Positions 52,347 through 63,454 of a stretch of DNA of 64,000 bases are shown in pieces. How positions within the stretch are numbered: position 1 is the first letter of the stretch; every line of letters starts with the position of its first letter. Below the pieces are notes generated by a model that worked only from the letters and a program-made list of their open reading frames with translations, was not told the origin of the DNA and searched no databases. The position numbers were made by a program, and so were the translations under genes. This DNA comes from Pseudoneurospora amorphoporcata (lineage: Eukaryota; Ascomycota; Sordariomycetes; Sordariales; Sordariaceae). The stretch spans positions 124,001-188,000 of the forward strand of contig MU859069.1 in the NCBI GenBank assembly GCA_033297205.1, in the 5' to 3' direction.

Positions 52347-55300
52347 ATGGTTCGCATTATTCCAAACCGTCTCAAATCATCCAGCAATTCCTTAGCAACT
52401 AGCAGAAGCGCAAGTCCAATGCGAAGCAAGGGCGATTCAGCAAGCCCCGAGGGGCGCAGAGACACGGGCTTGGTTCTGGATGTCAAGATCATACAGGTGT
52501 GTTTATGTTTTCGTGTGGATGCGCGTTGCCCGCATGATCTGGGTCGCATCGTATTTCCGCAACAGCAGCATCGATCACTGACGGACGTGTTTGTTTACTA
52601 CAGGCCAGAAACCTTGCGGCAAAGGATCGAGGGGGAACATCGGATCCTGTAAGTTATGCGACACCAGTTACATCTTGGACAATTATCGACTAGGGGTATC
52701 GTTGCGGTATTGGTACTGACATTGGCTGCTTGCTCCATCAAGTACCTCGTATTGACCCTGGGCGATGCCAAATACACGACCTCCACGATACCAAAAACTC
52801 TTGACCCGATCTGGAACGAACACTACCAGTTTCCCATCAATGGCACGACAAGCCTCTCTCTCGCCGGTATTTGCTGGGACAAGGATCGCTTCGGAAAAGA
52901 TTACCTGGGCGAGTTCGAGCTCGCCCTTGACGAGGCCTTCGCCGAGGATGGCATCACAGATCTTGGGCCAAGCTGGTTCCCCCTGAAGAGCAAAAGGACT
53001 GGAAAGAAGAGCAGCGTCGTCTCAGGCGAGGTGGAGCTGCAATTGACCATCGTCGACAACTCGAACCCCGAAGCCACCCCTAGAGAGCTCTACGATCAGT
53101 TCATTTCAGTCACCAAGTCCGCGCCTGTCGCCGATACCGCCTCTCAAGTGTCGTCTACGCGCTCCAAGAACGCATACGAATTTACCAATGGCGATAGCGA
53201 CACTCTGGGTATTGTTTACCTCGAAATCGGAAAGATCACCGACTTGCCTCCGGAGCACAACGTGACCAAGACCGGCTTCGATATGGATCCTTTCGTCGTC
53301 ATCTCGCTCGGCAGACAGACCTTCCGCACCAAGACGATCCGACACAACCTGAATCCCGTGTACAACGAGAAGATGATCTTTACGGTATCGAATTACGAGC
53401 AGATGTACTCCTTCAACTTCACCGTCGTCGACCATGATAAATACTCCGGCAACGACTTTGTCGCTTCCGTAAACCTTCCGATCCGGGAGATCATGGAAAA
53501 GGCACCAAAGCCCAACCCAGAAACCGGCCTCTATCATCTGAAGGATATTCCAGACTACACTCCGGTGCAGAAGAGCAGTGGCCGATTTGCGAGATTGGGC
53601 CTGTCTCGGACGGCCTCTTCTCAAAGCTTGAGCAAAGCCGCCAGACCTGGTCTTTCTAGGCAAAATTCCACGGCCGCAAAGGAGCCATCGGTCGCTGGGA
53701 CTCCTCTTCAGATTGCTGTCGACGGTCCTTCGGATTCCAGTCGGAATTTCCTTCCCCCACCTAGCCCGGCCTTGCTGCCACCTGGGGAGAGTCCTATTGC
53801 GGCCGCGGGTGCGGCTGCTACGGCTGGCGAGATTGCGCCCCAATCAGAAGGGGACGACGACTTCACTTTCTTGACTCTTCCTCTGAAGATGAAGAACCTT
53901 GAAAAGTGGGAGTCCAAGCATAACCCTCAACTCTATCTTCGCATCAAGTACATGCCATACCCAGCGCTGAGACAACAGTTTTGGAGGGCACTGTTGAAGC
54001 AATACGACGCGGATGAGAGCGGGCGCATCAGCAAGGTTGAGCTGACCACGATGCTGGACACCCTCGGTTCCACCCTGCGCGAGTCTACCATTGATAGCTT
54101 CTTCCAGCGATTCCCCCATAGGATGGAAGGAGACGACTCGGGTGATTTGACCATTAATGAGGCCGTCATTTGCCTGGAGGATCAGCTGGAGGCCAAGTCA
54201 CGCTCGACCACGCAGGGAATGATCGACAAGGTCAAGGACAACGTAAGGAACCTCCTTCCTGGTCACGGCAAGGACTCCGGTACCACTAGTGATCTAGAGG
54301 ACTCCGAAACTCCGACCGGCGGTTCGCAGCTTGCCGACTCAACCATCAGCGTGCCTGATCTGGGCACCTCAGGCGAAGAAGGGGACCTGCTCGACCGTGA
54401 TGACTTGAATCTTTCATCTAACGGCGAGGAACACGTTGTGGAGATCAAGGAGTGCCCTATCTGTCATCAACCTCGCCTGAACAAGCGGAAGGATACCGAC
54501 ATCATCACCCACATTGCAACTTGCGCCAGCCAGGATTGGCGCCAAGTCAACAATCTTGTGATGGGCGGCTTCGTTACTTCCAGCCAGGCTCAGCGCAAAT
54601 GGTACTCCAAGGTCATCACCAAGATCTCGTACGGCGGTTACAAGGTGGGAGCCAACTCGGCCAACATTTTGGTGCAAGACCGTATTACCGGTCAGATCAA
54701 CGAGGAGAAGATGAGCGTCTATGTCCGACTTGGCATCCGCTTGCTGTACAAGGGTATCAAGTCTAACAACATGGAGACGAAGCGCATCCGCAAGCTCCTT
54801 AAGAGCCTCAGCGTCAAGCAAGGCAAGAAGTACGATGACCCGAACTCCAAGGCTGAGATTCCCAAGTTCATCCAGTTTCACGGTCTTGATTTGTCCGAAG
54901 TCGCGATGCCTCTGGAGGAGTACAAGACCTTCAACGAGTTCTTCTACCGCGCCCTCAAGCCCGGTGCCCGTCCCTGTTCGGCTCCTCAAAACCCTCGCAT
55001 CGTCGTTTCGCCCGCCGACTGTCGCTCCGTTGTCTTCAACAGCATCGACACGGCTACCAACGTTTGGATCAAGGGTCGCGAGTTTACCGTCAAGCGCCTG
55101 CTTGGCGATGCGTACCCTGAGGACGTGGCGCGGTACGAGGGAGGTGCGCTCGGTATCTTCCGTCTTGCGCCGCAGGATTACCACCGCTTCCATATCCCCG
55201 TTGACGGTATCATGCGCCAGCCTAAGACGATCGAAGGAGAGTACTACACTGTCAACCCCATGGCTATCCGGTCCGCGCTGGATGTGTACGGCGAGAACGT

Positions 55301-55811
55301 GAGGGTGCTGGTGCCGATCGACAGCCCCGAGTTCGGCCGCGTCATGGTTATCTGCGTTGGCGCCATGATGGTCGGTAGTACCGTCATTACGAGGAATGAT
55401 GGCGACGAGGTGAAGAGGGCTGAGGAGCTCGGATACTTCAAGTTTGGTGGTAGCACGATCGTTGTGCTCTTTGAACCGGGCAAGATGGTGTGGGATGAGG
55501 ATTTGGTGCAGAATTCAATTCTGCCTTTGGAGACTTTGGTAGGTCAAATCTGTCCTGTAGTGAGTGGCCTTTTGACTAACAGTAACAAACAGATCCGTGT
55601 CGGCATGTCGGTCGGCCACGCGCCTAATGAGCCGCAGTGGACTCCTGATATGCGCAAGGACGAGGCCGATATTACCTCCGAGGACAAGGCCAATGCCAAG
55701 CGCCGTATCCAGGGCCAGGTCGCCGAGGAGTCGCCGGAGGACAGCGGCAATGACGAGATGCTCTCGACCATGCCAAGTGAGGTGCCCCCTCCCCCGGCGA
55801 TGGGACCATGA
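52347..55811 (+). CDS. PSD2: Phosphatidylserine decarboxylase, C2-domain type (PSD2)
   Basis: Pyruvoyl-dependent enzyme converting phosphatidylserine to phosphatidylethanolamine on endomembranes. Exons are 52347-52496, 52604-52648, 52743-55538 and 55593-55811, giving 1,069 residues. Domains: first C2 (about 43-140; DVKIIQARNLAAKDRGGTSD spans exons 1-2 and joins PYLVLTLGDAKY); second C2 (about 220-320, DMDPFVVISLGRQTF); EF-hand YDADESGRISKVE (about 484-496) with a second weaker one (EGDDSGDLTINE); a Cys-His motif CPICHQPRLNKRK...THIATC (about 634); then the decarboxylase domain (about 680-1010) with SPADCRS, YHRFHIPVDG and the self-cleavage site FGGST (about 965) that yields the pyruvoyl alpha chain. 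Intron 3 (54 bases) is open and in frame. The very short exon 2 (45 bases) is required to complete the first C2. Confidence 0.95.
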
Positions 55812-56250
55812 GGAAGTGGTCTCCGCCGTTGGGTTCCAGGGTGGTTCAAGTAATTTTTGTATTAGTCACTTTGGGATACCGGTGTATGTTTATGGCCAAC
55901 CCGGTCTGGTCTTGGAGCGCTGAGTTTGAGCGACGTCCTGCATAAAGAGTTGTAATGTTATGATTTTACGAAGTATCGAATATTGGTAGCACGGAAAGGC
56001 CAAACAGTCTTTGCACATCATTTATTCCTTGTGTTGAACCACTGTTAAAGGGCTTGTGTTTTTGCTCCGTAGTATTTTTGGGGTATCATGACCAACAAAT
56101 CCAGTCCCTGGTTCATGTTTTTCAACCTGCCACATATTCCCCGTCCGTTTTCAAACCGAAGCCCAACAACCCGTAACTCCCCCAAAATGCAATTTCCCGG
56201 CGCCATTATCTCTTCTCCATCCGCGGCTTGTGACAAACCCCCCAACAAAA
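55812..56250. other. Convergent 3' spacer PSD2 / Fta4-type gene
   Basis: 439 bases between converging genes, holding both 3' UTRs. AT-rich around 55950-56050. No gene was seen. Confidence 0.5.
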
Positions 56251-57171
56251 TCAAAAGCTCTCCAACAACTTATCAACCTTCTTCCGCTCATCACCACCCC
56301 CTTCCCCATCTTCCCCTTCCCTCGCCCTCTTCCTCCTCCCACTCCCACTACTACCCCTTTCCCTCTCCTTCTCCTTCTCCGCCCTCTCCTTATCCAACTT
56401 CTCAACCCTCCCTCCCACCCTAGCCAGCAAAACCCTCATCCTCTGCAACTCAGCCTCCATCTCCCCATTCTTGGTAACCAGATTCTCTTGCACCGCTTTT
56501 ATTCCCCTTCCTCCTCGTTCTCCTCCACCTCCACTTACTTCTCCTTCTTGCCGCGCAACCTTGGAATTGAAATCGGCATCGGAATCCTCAAACCCCTCAA
56601 CCAACCCCCTAATCCTCCTCAGTCTCGCCACCCTCTCCAACACTTTTTGTTTGAGTCCGTCCAACTCCTTCAATCTTCCCACTAACTCCTCAAACTGCCT
56701 CGCCTCCATCGGGTAATCCTCTGCTTCCTTTCCGTTAACAACCCCCCACGTATCCGGCATCAGAGCGATAAGCCGTGAGGAGGTGAGGTCGGCGTTTACT
56801 CCCAACCAAGCCTGTCCATCTTCTTCCTCGTCCCCCTCCTCACTTCCTTCATTTCCTTGACCACTTTTTGTTGGAGTGGTGGAAGCAAAATAAAGCTTAT
56901 CAATCTGCTCAGCTACGTGCCGCGTTGCGACGGGCGGGTAGGCGCGGCGGGAGTGTTGGGTGAGGACGTGGTTGAGTTTTGTAAGGGCTTCGGTGAGGGG
57001 TTTGGGGGGGATTATGCTTTGGTGTCCTTGGTCTTGGTCTTGAGATGAGTCGTTTTGGGAAAGAAGAAAAGCGCGCGTGGGGGCGAGAGGTTGGGAGAGG
57101 GTGCGCGTTTGGGTGGTTAGGAAGTCGGATTTTAGGGAGAGGATTGTTGGTGGTGGGGGTTGATTTGGCAT
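56251..57171 (-). CDS. FTA4: Kinetochore Sim4-complex subunit Fta4-like protein
   Basis: 306 residues, single exon, starting at ATG 57171 (MPNQPPPPTILSLKSDFLTT); the frame is open 5' of it but has no other ATG. The opening TILSLKSDFLTTQTRTLSQP, then ALTKLNHVLTQHSRRAYPPV and ATRHVAEQIDKLYF, fit the fungal Sim4/Fta4 family of inner kinetochore (CCAN) proteins. The C-terminal half is a long helix or coiled coil (EARQFEELVGRLKELDGLKQ and onward) with Arg/Glu-rich low-complexity and a basic stretch (GRRKRAREGE). Assignment rests on remembered family pattern. The first third uses almost only C- or A-ending codons and the rest is G-rich. Confidence 0.7.
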   Translation of the reverse strand: MPNQPPPPTILSLKSDFLTTQTRTLSQPLAPTRAFLLSQNDSSQDQDQGHQSIIPPKPLTEALTKLNHVLTQHSRRAYPPVATRHVAEQIDKLYFASTTPTKSGQGNEGSEEGDEEEDGQAWLGVNADLTSSRLIALMPDTWGVVNGKEAEDYPMEARQFEELVGRLKELDGLKQKVLERVARLRRIRGLVEGFEDSDADFNSKVARQEGEVSGGGGERGGRGIKAVQENLVTKNGEMEAELQRMRVLLARVGGRVEKLDKERAEKEKERERGSSGSGRRKRAREGEDGEGGGDERKKVDKLLESF

Positions 57172-57818
57172 TTTTCTATTTTTTTTTTTTCTTTTTTGTT
57201 GAAGTCTAGGTGGTTCCAAATAGTCCAGTTATTGATAGTCGGTTTGAGAATTGATTTGGGAGTTGGAGTTGTTACATCGATTTCATATCAGTGTGTTGTT
57301 TATGTGAATGACACGGAAGTGATGCTCTTTTGAGAATGATGTTGAGACTGCGCATTATCCCTAACCCTGACTGCCTCGGATAATGACAACATGGAATGAG
57401 GGGTCGCCGTGGATGTGCTGCAGCGGTAACTGTACCTGAATGGCATGGGGTAGTGGAGCTTGGGCCAACCACCCGATGCTCGTGCTAGAAGCTTGCCCCG
57501 GTCAACAGGAATTGGGAGATTTCGAGAAAAGAAAACACCCCGAGACCGAAAAGCCCGTTCCTGCCAGAGTCGCCTCAGTCGCTTCCCTGTGCTTGCGCCT
57601 GTGTTTGCGACGACAATTCGGGGTGTCATTTCCACCACCACCATGCACCAGTAGTACGTACCCTTCCTTTCTCGGAAACCACCCGAGGAGAACTGGAGAA
57701 AGATGGAGACGCTGGCAATGGAGATGGAGATGGAGATGGAGATGGAGCATGGAGAACCACTCAACTTACTCGAGTCATGAACCCAGGACTCTGCTCTACT
57801 AGGATCCCTTTCCCAACC
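57172..57818. other. Divergent promoter Fta4-type / PPR gene
   Basis: 647 bases between outward-facing genes. Contains T runs next to the Fta4 start (57178-57190) and a GGAGAT hexamer tandem repeat at about 57721-57750, just upstream of the PPR gene. An in-frame ATG at 57777 could extend the PPR protein by 14 residues. Confidence 0.5.
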
Positions 57819-60484
57819 ATGCGGTCGCATCATCTGGCACGCAACGCGACGACGACGACGACACCGAATGTGTACAGACGACTTCACGCCGCCGCCGGTC
57901 ACCACTATCATCATCATGGCTTGTTGCGCCCACAATGCCCTGTAACAGGAGCCCTCTCTGCCCGTCGCTGTCTCCTCGACTCCTGCCAACATGACGTTCC
58001 TCACATTCCACGAACCTCCAAGAGGACCTTCATCAGCCTCTTCACGCCGAAGCCCGAACGAGTCGTGAAGCTGCCCCATTTTGACCCGGGCTACAATGTG
58101 CTTCTCCAGTACCGGAGGAGCGAGGTTGAACAGGAGCGCCCTCCTCCGCGGGACCAGCTGGTGACGGCGTTCAGGAAGTTGACAAAGTTCAAGGCCGACA
58201 CCAATAAACCACTGAATCCCAACCAGGCCTTCCTTTTGAGAACGGTGTTGCATTATCTTATGGTCACCAAGCCCGAGGCTGACGCTCCCGTTGATCTTAA
58301 AATGAAGGATCTCGAGACGGCCATGGACGCTGCATTGCTGCCTCCTCGGGGCTCTCCCGAATTCCATCTTGCGCTGGTCCGGTTGCTGCACGAGGAGATC
58401 ATGCGCAGGAGGTTCATCTTGTTGAATCCCGACGAGCGCAAAGTGCATTTGACCGCAGACGACTTTGGGAAATACATCAAGGCATTGACGCAATACGGAG
58501 GCTCCCTGGAAGCAGCAGGTCGGGTGAAAGAGTTCTGGCAACAATTGAAGGACGAAGGGAGCGGTGTCAAATTCAAAGGCGCGGGGAGAATGCTGATTAC
58601 GGTCTTGCAGGGCCTGGCGGACGAGGGTCGCGAAGAGGAACTATTGAAGTTCTGGGAGGAGGCACAAGAGATGACAGGCACCGAATACATCCCGGGCGTG
58701 CACCAGGTCTTCGTGGGGTTTTATGCGAAGCAGGACAAGATCGAGGAGACCAAGCAGTGGTACAACAAGCCTATAAATGGTGGCTATTCTTCCTCGGGAG
58801 AGACGTTGCTGGAATTGGTGCGATTATCACGACGATCAAGCCAGAAGGAGAAGTGGGACGAATGGCTTTTGTCGGTCTTTGAGGAGGTGGTCAAGGATCC
58901 GTATGCGAAAAAGGGGTCATTGGACGCCTTCTTACAATGGTCCGTTTTAGCTCTGGAAAAGGGGCCAGACGGCATCAAGAAATACCTCCATACCATGGCC
59001 AGCGGCGATTTCTATAAAAGTAACCTCAAAGGTAACTACAAAAGTGACAAGGTTACGGTTGACGCCACCACCATCAACCGGCTTATGGAAGCCGCCATGG
59101 AAAAGGGGAACCCGTACATGGCTGAGAGGTTTTGGCAGCTGGCCAAGGATTTCGACGTCGAGGCTGACGTTCACACCTACCTCAATCAAATGTCTTATCG
59201 ACTCGACGCCAACGACATCGAAGGGGCTCATCAAATATTCTCGAAGCTCGCAGACGGCGCCGTCGAGATCGAATTCGAGGAAGACCTGCCCGTAATGAAC
59301 AAGTACCTCCGCGTCTTGTGCGCGCAGCCGGAACCCGACATCCAGCGCATCCTAACCATCACCTCGGCTCTCGAGCAGCGGCACGCCGTCCTAGAGCCGG
59401 AAACCATCCTCGCACTCTGCCTCGTCTTCCTCAACCACGACAAGAAGTTCGACGTGATCGATACCCTCTCCCTCCACTCGGTCTCCATCAGCCACATCGA
59501 GCGGCAGCAGATCTACAAGGCCTTCGTCGACTACATCTGCTCCCCCTCAACCACGACCGACCGCGCCTGGGACGCCTACTCGCTGCTGCGGCAGTACTTC
59601 CCCGAGACCTCGGTTGACGACCGCGTCCGGCTCATGGAGTCATTCTTTGAGCGTAAGAAGCCCGAGATGGCCTGCCTCGTGTTCGGTCACATGCGCGCCC
59701 ACGACGACGAAAACATGCATCCCACCGCCGACATCTACGTGCGCTGTCTTGAAGGGCTGGCAAGGTGCCCCCCACCCGAGCAGCGCCCCACCGACCCGAC
59801 GTCTTCCCTGAAGATGGTGCACAACATGCTCAAGATGGACACGCGCGTGGAGATGAGCACGAGGATGTACAACGCCCTGATGCTGGCGTACGCGGCCGGC
59901 GGCGACCCTTTCGCGGCGCTGGATTTCTGGGAGGAGCACATCACCCGTTCGGCTGAGGGTCCGTCGTATAACAGCTTGGCCATCGTGTTTTGGTGCTCTG
60001 AGCTGATCCCGCTGGGCGATCGGTATGCCAGGCCGCTGTGGCAGAAGATGTTGCGGATGGATCTGGAGGTGCCGCAGTTCGTGTTTAACGCGTATTGCGC
60101 GGCTATTGCGCGGAGTAACGCGGGGTGGGGGAGGAAGATGGAGGAGGTGTTCAAGCTGATAAAGGGGACGGATGCGAGCTTTGGGTATGGGGCTAGTATG
60201 ATGACGTGAGTTGTGCCTCCCTCCCTCCGCCCTTTTGCTTGTTGAAAAACCTTACTGGAAAAAAAAAAAAAGAAGTTCGAAATGCTGACAGTAAACTGAA
60301 CAAACAAACAAACAGGCTCGGAGCAACCTACAACGCCCTCCCTGACCCGTTGTCCAAGGAGGAGTTCGCGGGCTGGGCAAAGGAGGAGTACCCGGAGGAG
60401 TGGGCGAGGTTGGAGAGTAAGGGGCAGAAGGAAACCGAGTACTCGGGGCCTATATTCAACATTACCAGGCAGTTTGAGGCTTGA
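57819..60484 (+). CDS. cia84: Mitochondrial PPR-type protein, probably complex I assembly factor CIA84
   Basis: Exons are 57819-60205 and 60316-60484, giving 851 residues; starting at ATG 57777 would give 865. I prefer 57819 because MRSHHLARNATTTTTPNVYR is a typical Arg/Thr-rich mitochondrial presequence. The rest is a helical-repeat protein with PPR-like pairs (TINRLMEAAMEKGNPYMAER, VHTYLNQMSYRLDANDIEGA, FVDYICSPSTTTDRAWDAYS, MYNALMLAYAAGGDPFAALD). The conserved opening KLPHFDPGYNVLLQYRRSEV and RPPPRDQLVTAFRKL, and the size, best fit the fungal CIA84 family, shown in Neurospora to be needed for assembly of the complex I membrane arm. Other mitochondrial PPR proteins (CYA-5/Pet309-like) are the alternative. 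The last exon supplies a well-formed C-terminus (GATYNALPDPLSKEEFAGWA). Confidence 0.75.
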
Positions 60485-61105
60485 TCTGCTACATAAGATA
60501 TCGACAGTAAGTTAAAGAAAGGAAGAACAGGACTAGTACAGAAATGCATGTTTTTATAGTTAAAGAGAGAGAGAGAGCCAGGGATAGGCTTGCATTGTTG
60601 TATGATTGTTGAGTTAGCTGGATTTTTGAGGTTTGGAGCGGGTGGACAAGAATGAGGCGGATGATTTGTCTTCGGGTTTGGCTGTACAGTACAGTTTAGC
60701 ATATTTAGACAAAAGCTAGATGGTAGAGATAGGAAACGGCTTTTGTCTAGTCTTTTTGGTCTTTTTCTTAGACATCAGGAGGAAGTGATCATCGATCATT
60801 CACTCCGTCCGTTCATATGTTCACTGTCCGAATTCCTTCAGCGTCAATCACCCTTTGATGGCCTCCACCCGAGCAAAAACCTTGCGAAATACCATTTATG
60901 TGCTGTTTATAACAGTAATAATACACCAACTCTATAAAAGCCGTTATAGAGTCCACCTAGATCAACCACATCTTTCCAGCCCATGCCATCCATGCTGCTA
61001 ACCACACAACATCACGCCCGTAACCGCCCAGTCAAGCGCAATCTCCCTATGATTTTCCCCTCAACCTTCCACTCATTCTCCCAGACATTCCTGGCCATAT
61101 GCAAT
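60485..61105. other. Convergent 3' spacer PPR gene / bS18m
   Basis: 621 bases between converging genes. Contains AG repeats (about 60564-60577) and AT-rich tracts typical of 3' ends. No gene was seen. Confidence 0.5.
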
Positions 61106-62096
61106 CTAGTTCTCATCCTCTCCATCAAAGTTCTTGGTCTTGTTCGCCTCGCGACCCTTGGGTACGACAAGCGGCAACAAGTGCCTACCCGTGCTCTGCT
61201 TGAGGATCTCGGGGTGCTTGTGCACCGAGGGATGGATGCCGAGGCCGATGGCGCGCCGCACCATCTTGGCGATCTTGCGCTGGTTGACGGGTTTGAGGCC
61301 GGTCTCGTTGGAGTGCCTTATCCGGCCGAAGGGGGTCATGAAGTCGGAGACGAGGGAGAAGTTCTGTTGCCGCCGGGAGTGTGAGTGTCAGCATTGAAAT
61401 TTTGTGGAAAGGAGGGTCGAGTCGAGGGGAGATGGACAACAAAAAAAAAACATACACGATAGTTATCCAAAGGACTAAACCCAAGCTGATCAACCGCATC
61501 CGCCGGCGGCACCCACTGCCCTTGCGGGGTGCCCTTCATCTCGTACGCCGACAGGTCGCGCGGCGCGTACACGTCGCCGTTGTTCCACCGGCGCTTCATC
61601 TGCCTCATGTAGTTGGCGGACGTCACCTCGGACTGCAGCAGCTCCTGCACCTTCTGGCTGTTGTTGTAGTTGTCGCGTCCTGCGTTGCTGTTGTTGCTGT
61701 AGTTGTCTCTTCCTCCTCCTCCTCCTCCTCCTCCTCCCCGGCTGCCGGCACCGCTGTTCAGGAGGTTGAACATGTCCAACTTGTACTGGTTGGAGCCCGA
61801 CGAGCTGTTGGGGGAGGTGGTGTTGTTGTTGTTGTTGTTGTTGCTGTTGTTGGAGGTGCGCGGGGCATTGTGGAAGGAGGTGGTTGGGATGTCGCGGACT
61901 ATTGGTGGGTGAAGCATCGTTAGCTATGCGTCATTATGTCTGTAGAGCTGTGTATCGAGGCGCATCGTGTTTGCGACACCGAACGGAGCGACATACTGGC
62001 AGCGGCCGGCGAGGTGGTCGAGAACTGGGCGGTCCTCTGGCCGGCAGTGCGGGACTGCCTGAGCGCAGAGGAAAGGAATTGACGAGAGGACGGCAT
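61106..62096 (-). CDS. RSM18: Mitochondrial small-subunit ribosomal protein bS18m
   Basis: Component of the mitochondrial 37S/small subunit. Exons are 62096-61997, 61898-61456 and 61363-61106, giving 266 residues. The N-terminus MPSSRQFLSSALRQSRTAGQ is an Arg/Ser-rich import signal. The bS18 domain lies in the last about 95 residues: LDNYRNFSLVSDFMTPFGRI across intron 2, then KPVNQRKIAKMVRRAIGLGI and HPSVHKHPEILKQSTGRHLL. Between them is an unusual low-complexity stretch encoded by triplet repeats: seven Asn in a row, nine Gly in a row, and NYSNNSNAGRDNYNNS. Intron 1 is phase 1 and intron 2 phase 0. It diverges from IMP3, a cytosolic ribosome-biogenesis gene. Confidence 0.92.
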
Positions 62097-62719
62097 GATG
62101 GTGGTGGTGATCACAACAGCTTTGACAGCTGGGCGTTGGCGATGTGTAAGTCCTCCCGGGAACTGGGCTCCGTTTCGCGATCGGTCGGACTCGGGGATCG
62201 GAGGGTCGCGACGGGAGATGCGGCGGCGGGCACACTGTAGTGTAGGGCGATTGGCTCCGGGCCGGCAGCAACACTTGGCGGATCAATCAACTTTTCGGCG
62301 CACTGCCGGGGCCTGCCGCGAACTGCCCGTGGGAGCTGTTGCGGCTGACAGCTGGCAGGGCGAGAGCTGAAGTGGAAGGTCAGGTCCTGAATGAAGCAGT
62401 TTGTTTGGGGGTAAAATGGAGCCCGTTGCAGGCCAAGAGCGCGCTAGCAGGTAAGCAAATGGGGTCCGGCAGGCGACTCAGAAACTGTGGGGCAAGATTT
62501 TTCATTGCAGCAAAAGTTCAACGCCAGAACACCACCACCTCACCACTGCAGCTGCTACTATCAGATTACGATAGTGAACCATCCATCCATCCATCCATCG
62601 CCTCCACCCCCTTCACTTACGATCGATACCACATTTTGATACCCTCCCACGACGGCCTTTTTCTTGAAAGGGACCAAGACCGACACTTCAATCAGTAACA
62701 CAGGCAACAAACCGCCAAT
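62097..62719. promoter_or_regulatory. Divergent promoter bS18m / IMP3
   Basis: 623 bases between outward-facing genes. Includes an ATCC tandem repeat (about 62578-62599) upstream of IMP3. No specific transcription-factor site is claimed. Confidence 0.5.
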
Positions 62720-63454
62720 ATGGTCCGCAAGCTCAAGCACGCGGAACAGAAGCTTCTTCGAAAGACCGACTTCATCAACTATAAGTCGGACAACAAACAC
62801 AGAGATCACGATGTCGCCAGGTGAGTTCACCCAGTCGAAGTGTCATTGTGAGGGAACATTATGTTAACAGTTTTACAGACGATACATGATTCAGAAGCCC
62901 GAGGACTATGTATGTTAATCCAATCAAGGATGAGGCTCACAGTGACTTTTCACAATGACCATTACTGACCCCCTTTTAGCACAAGTACAACAGGATGTGC
63001 GGTTCCCTCCGCCAACTCGCCCATCGCCTCAGTTTGCTTCCCCCAGACAACGAGGTGAGGCGGAAGCACGAGGAGCTTTTGCTTGACAAGCTTTATGACA
63101 TGGGCATTCTTTCGGTATGTCTCCCGGTATCAAGCTTCACTTTGAGCAGCTATTAACGTCCGACAACAGTCCAAGTCCAAGCTGTCGCAGGTGGAGCATC
63201 AAGTCACAGTCTCGGCCTTTGCTAGAAGGCGACTACCCGTCGTCATGACCAGACTTCGTATGGCCGAGACCGTACAAGCAGCGACCAAGATGATCGAGCA
63301 GGGCCACGTACGTGTCGGTGTTGAAGAGGTCCGTGATCCTGCTTTCTTGGTGACGAGGAGTATGGAGGACTTCGTCACTTGGTCTGTCGGCAGCAAGATC
63401 AAGCAGAACATCATGAAGTACCGCGACAAGTTGGACGATTTCGAGCTTCTCTAA
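62720..63454 (+). CDS. IMP3: U3 small nucleolar ribonucleoprotein IMP3
   Basis: Nucleolar protein of the U3 snoRNP/SSU processome, promoting U3 pairing with pre-18S rRNA. Exons are 62720-62820, 62879-62909, 62980-63114 and 63170-63454, giving 183 residues, the same length as yeast Imp3. The N-terminus MVRKLKHAEQKLLRKTDFIN and RRYMIQKPEDYHKYNRMCGS (across introns 1 and 2) are family hallmarks. An S4 RNA-binding domain occupies about 107-165 (RRLPVVMTRLRMAETVQAAT, IEQGHVRVG, LVTRSMEDFVTW). Exon 2 is only 31 bases. Strong identification; exon edges rest on consensus splice sites that keep the frame. Confidence 0.95.

Noticed and set aside
52097..52402. Upstream frame with a hydrophobic start before PSD2
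   Set aside because: Overlaps the real PSD2 start at 52347 in another frame and has no continuation; possible uORF only.
57300..58544. 414-codon minus-strand frame overlapping the PPR gene start
   Set aside because: Antisense to the well-supported mitochondrial protein; its composition is random.
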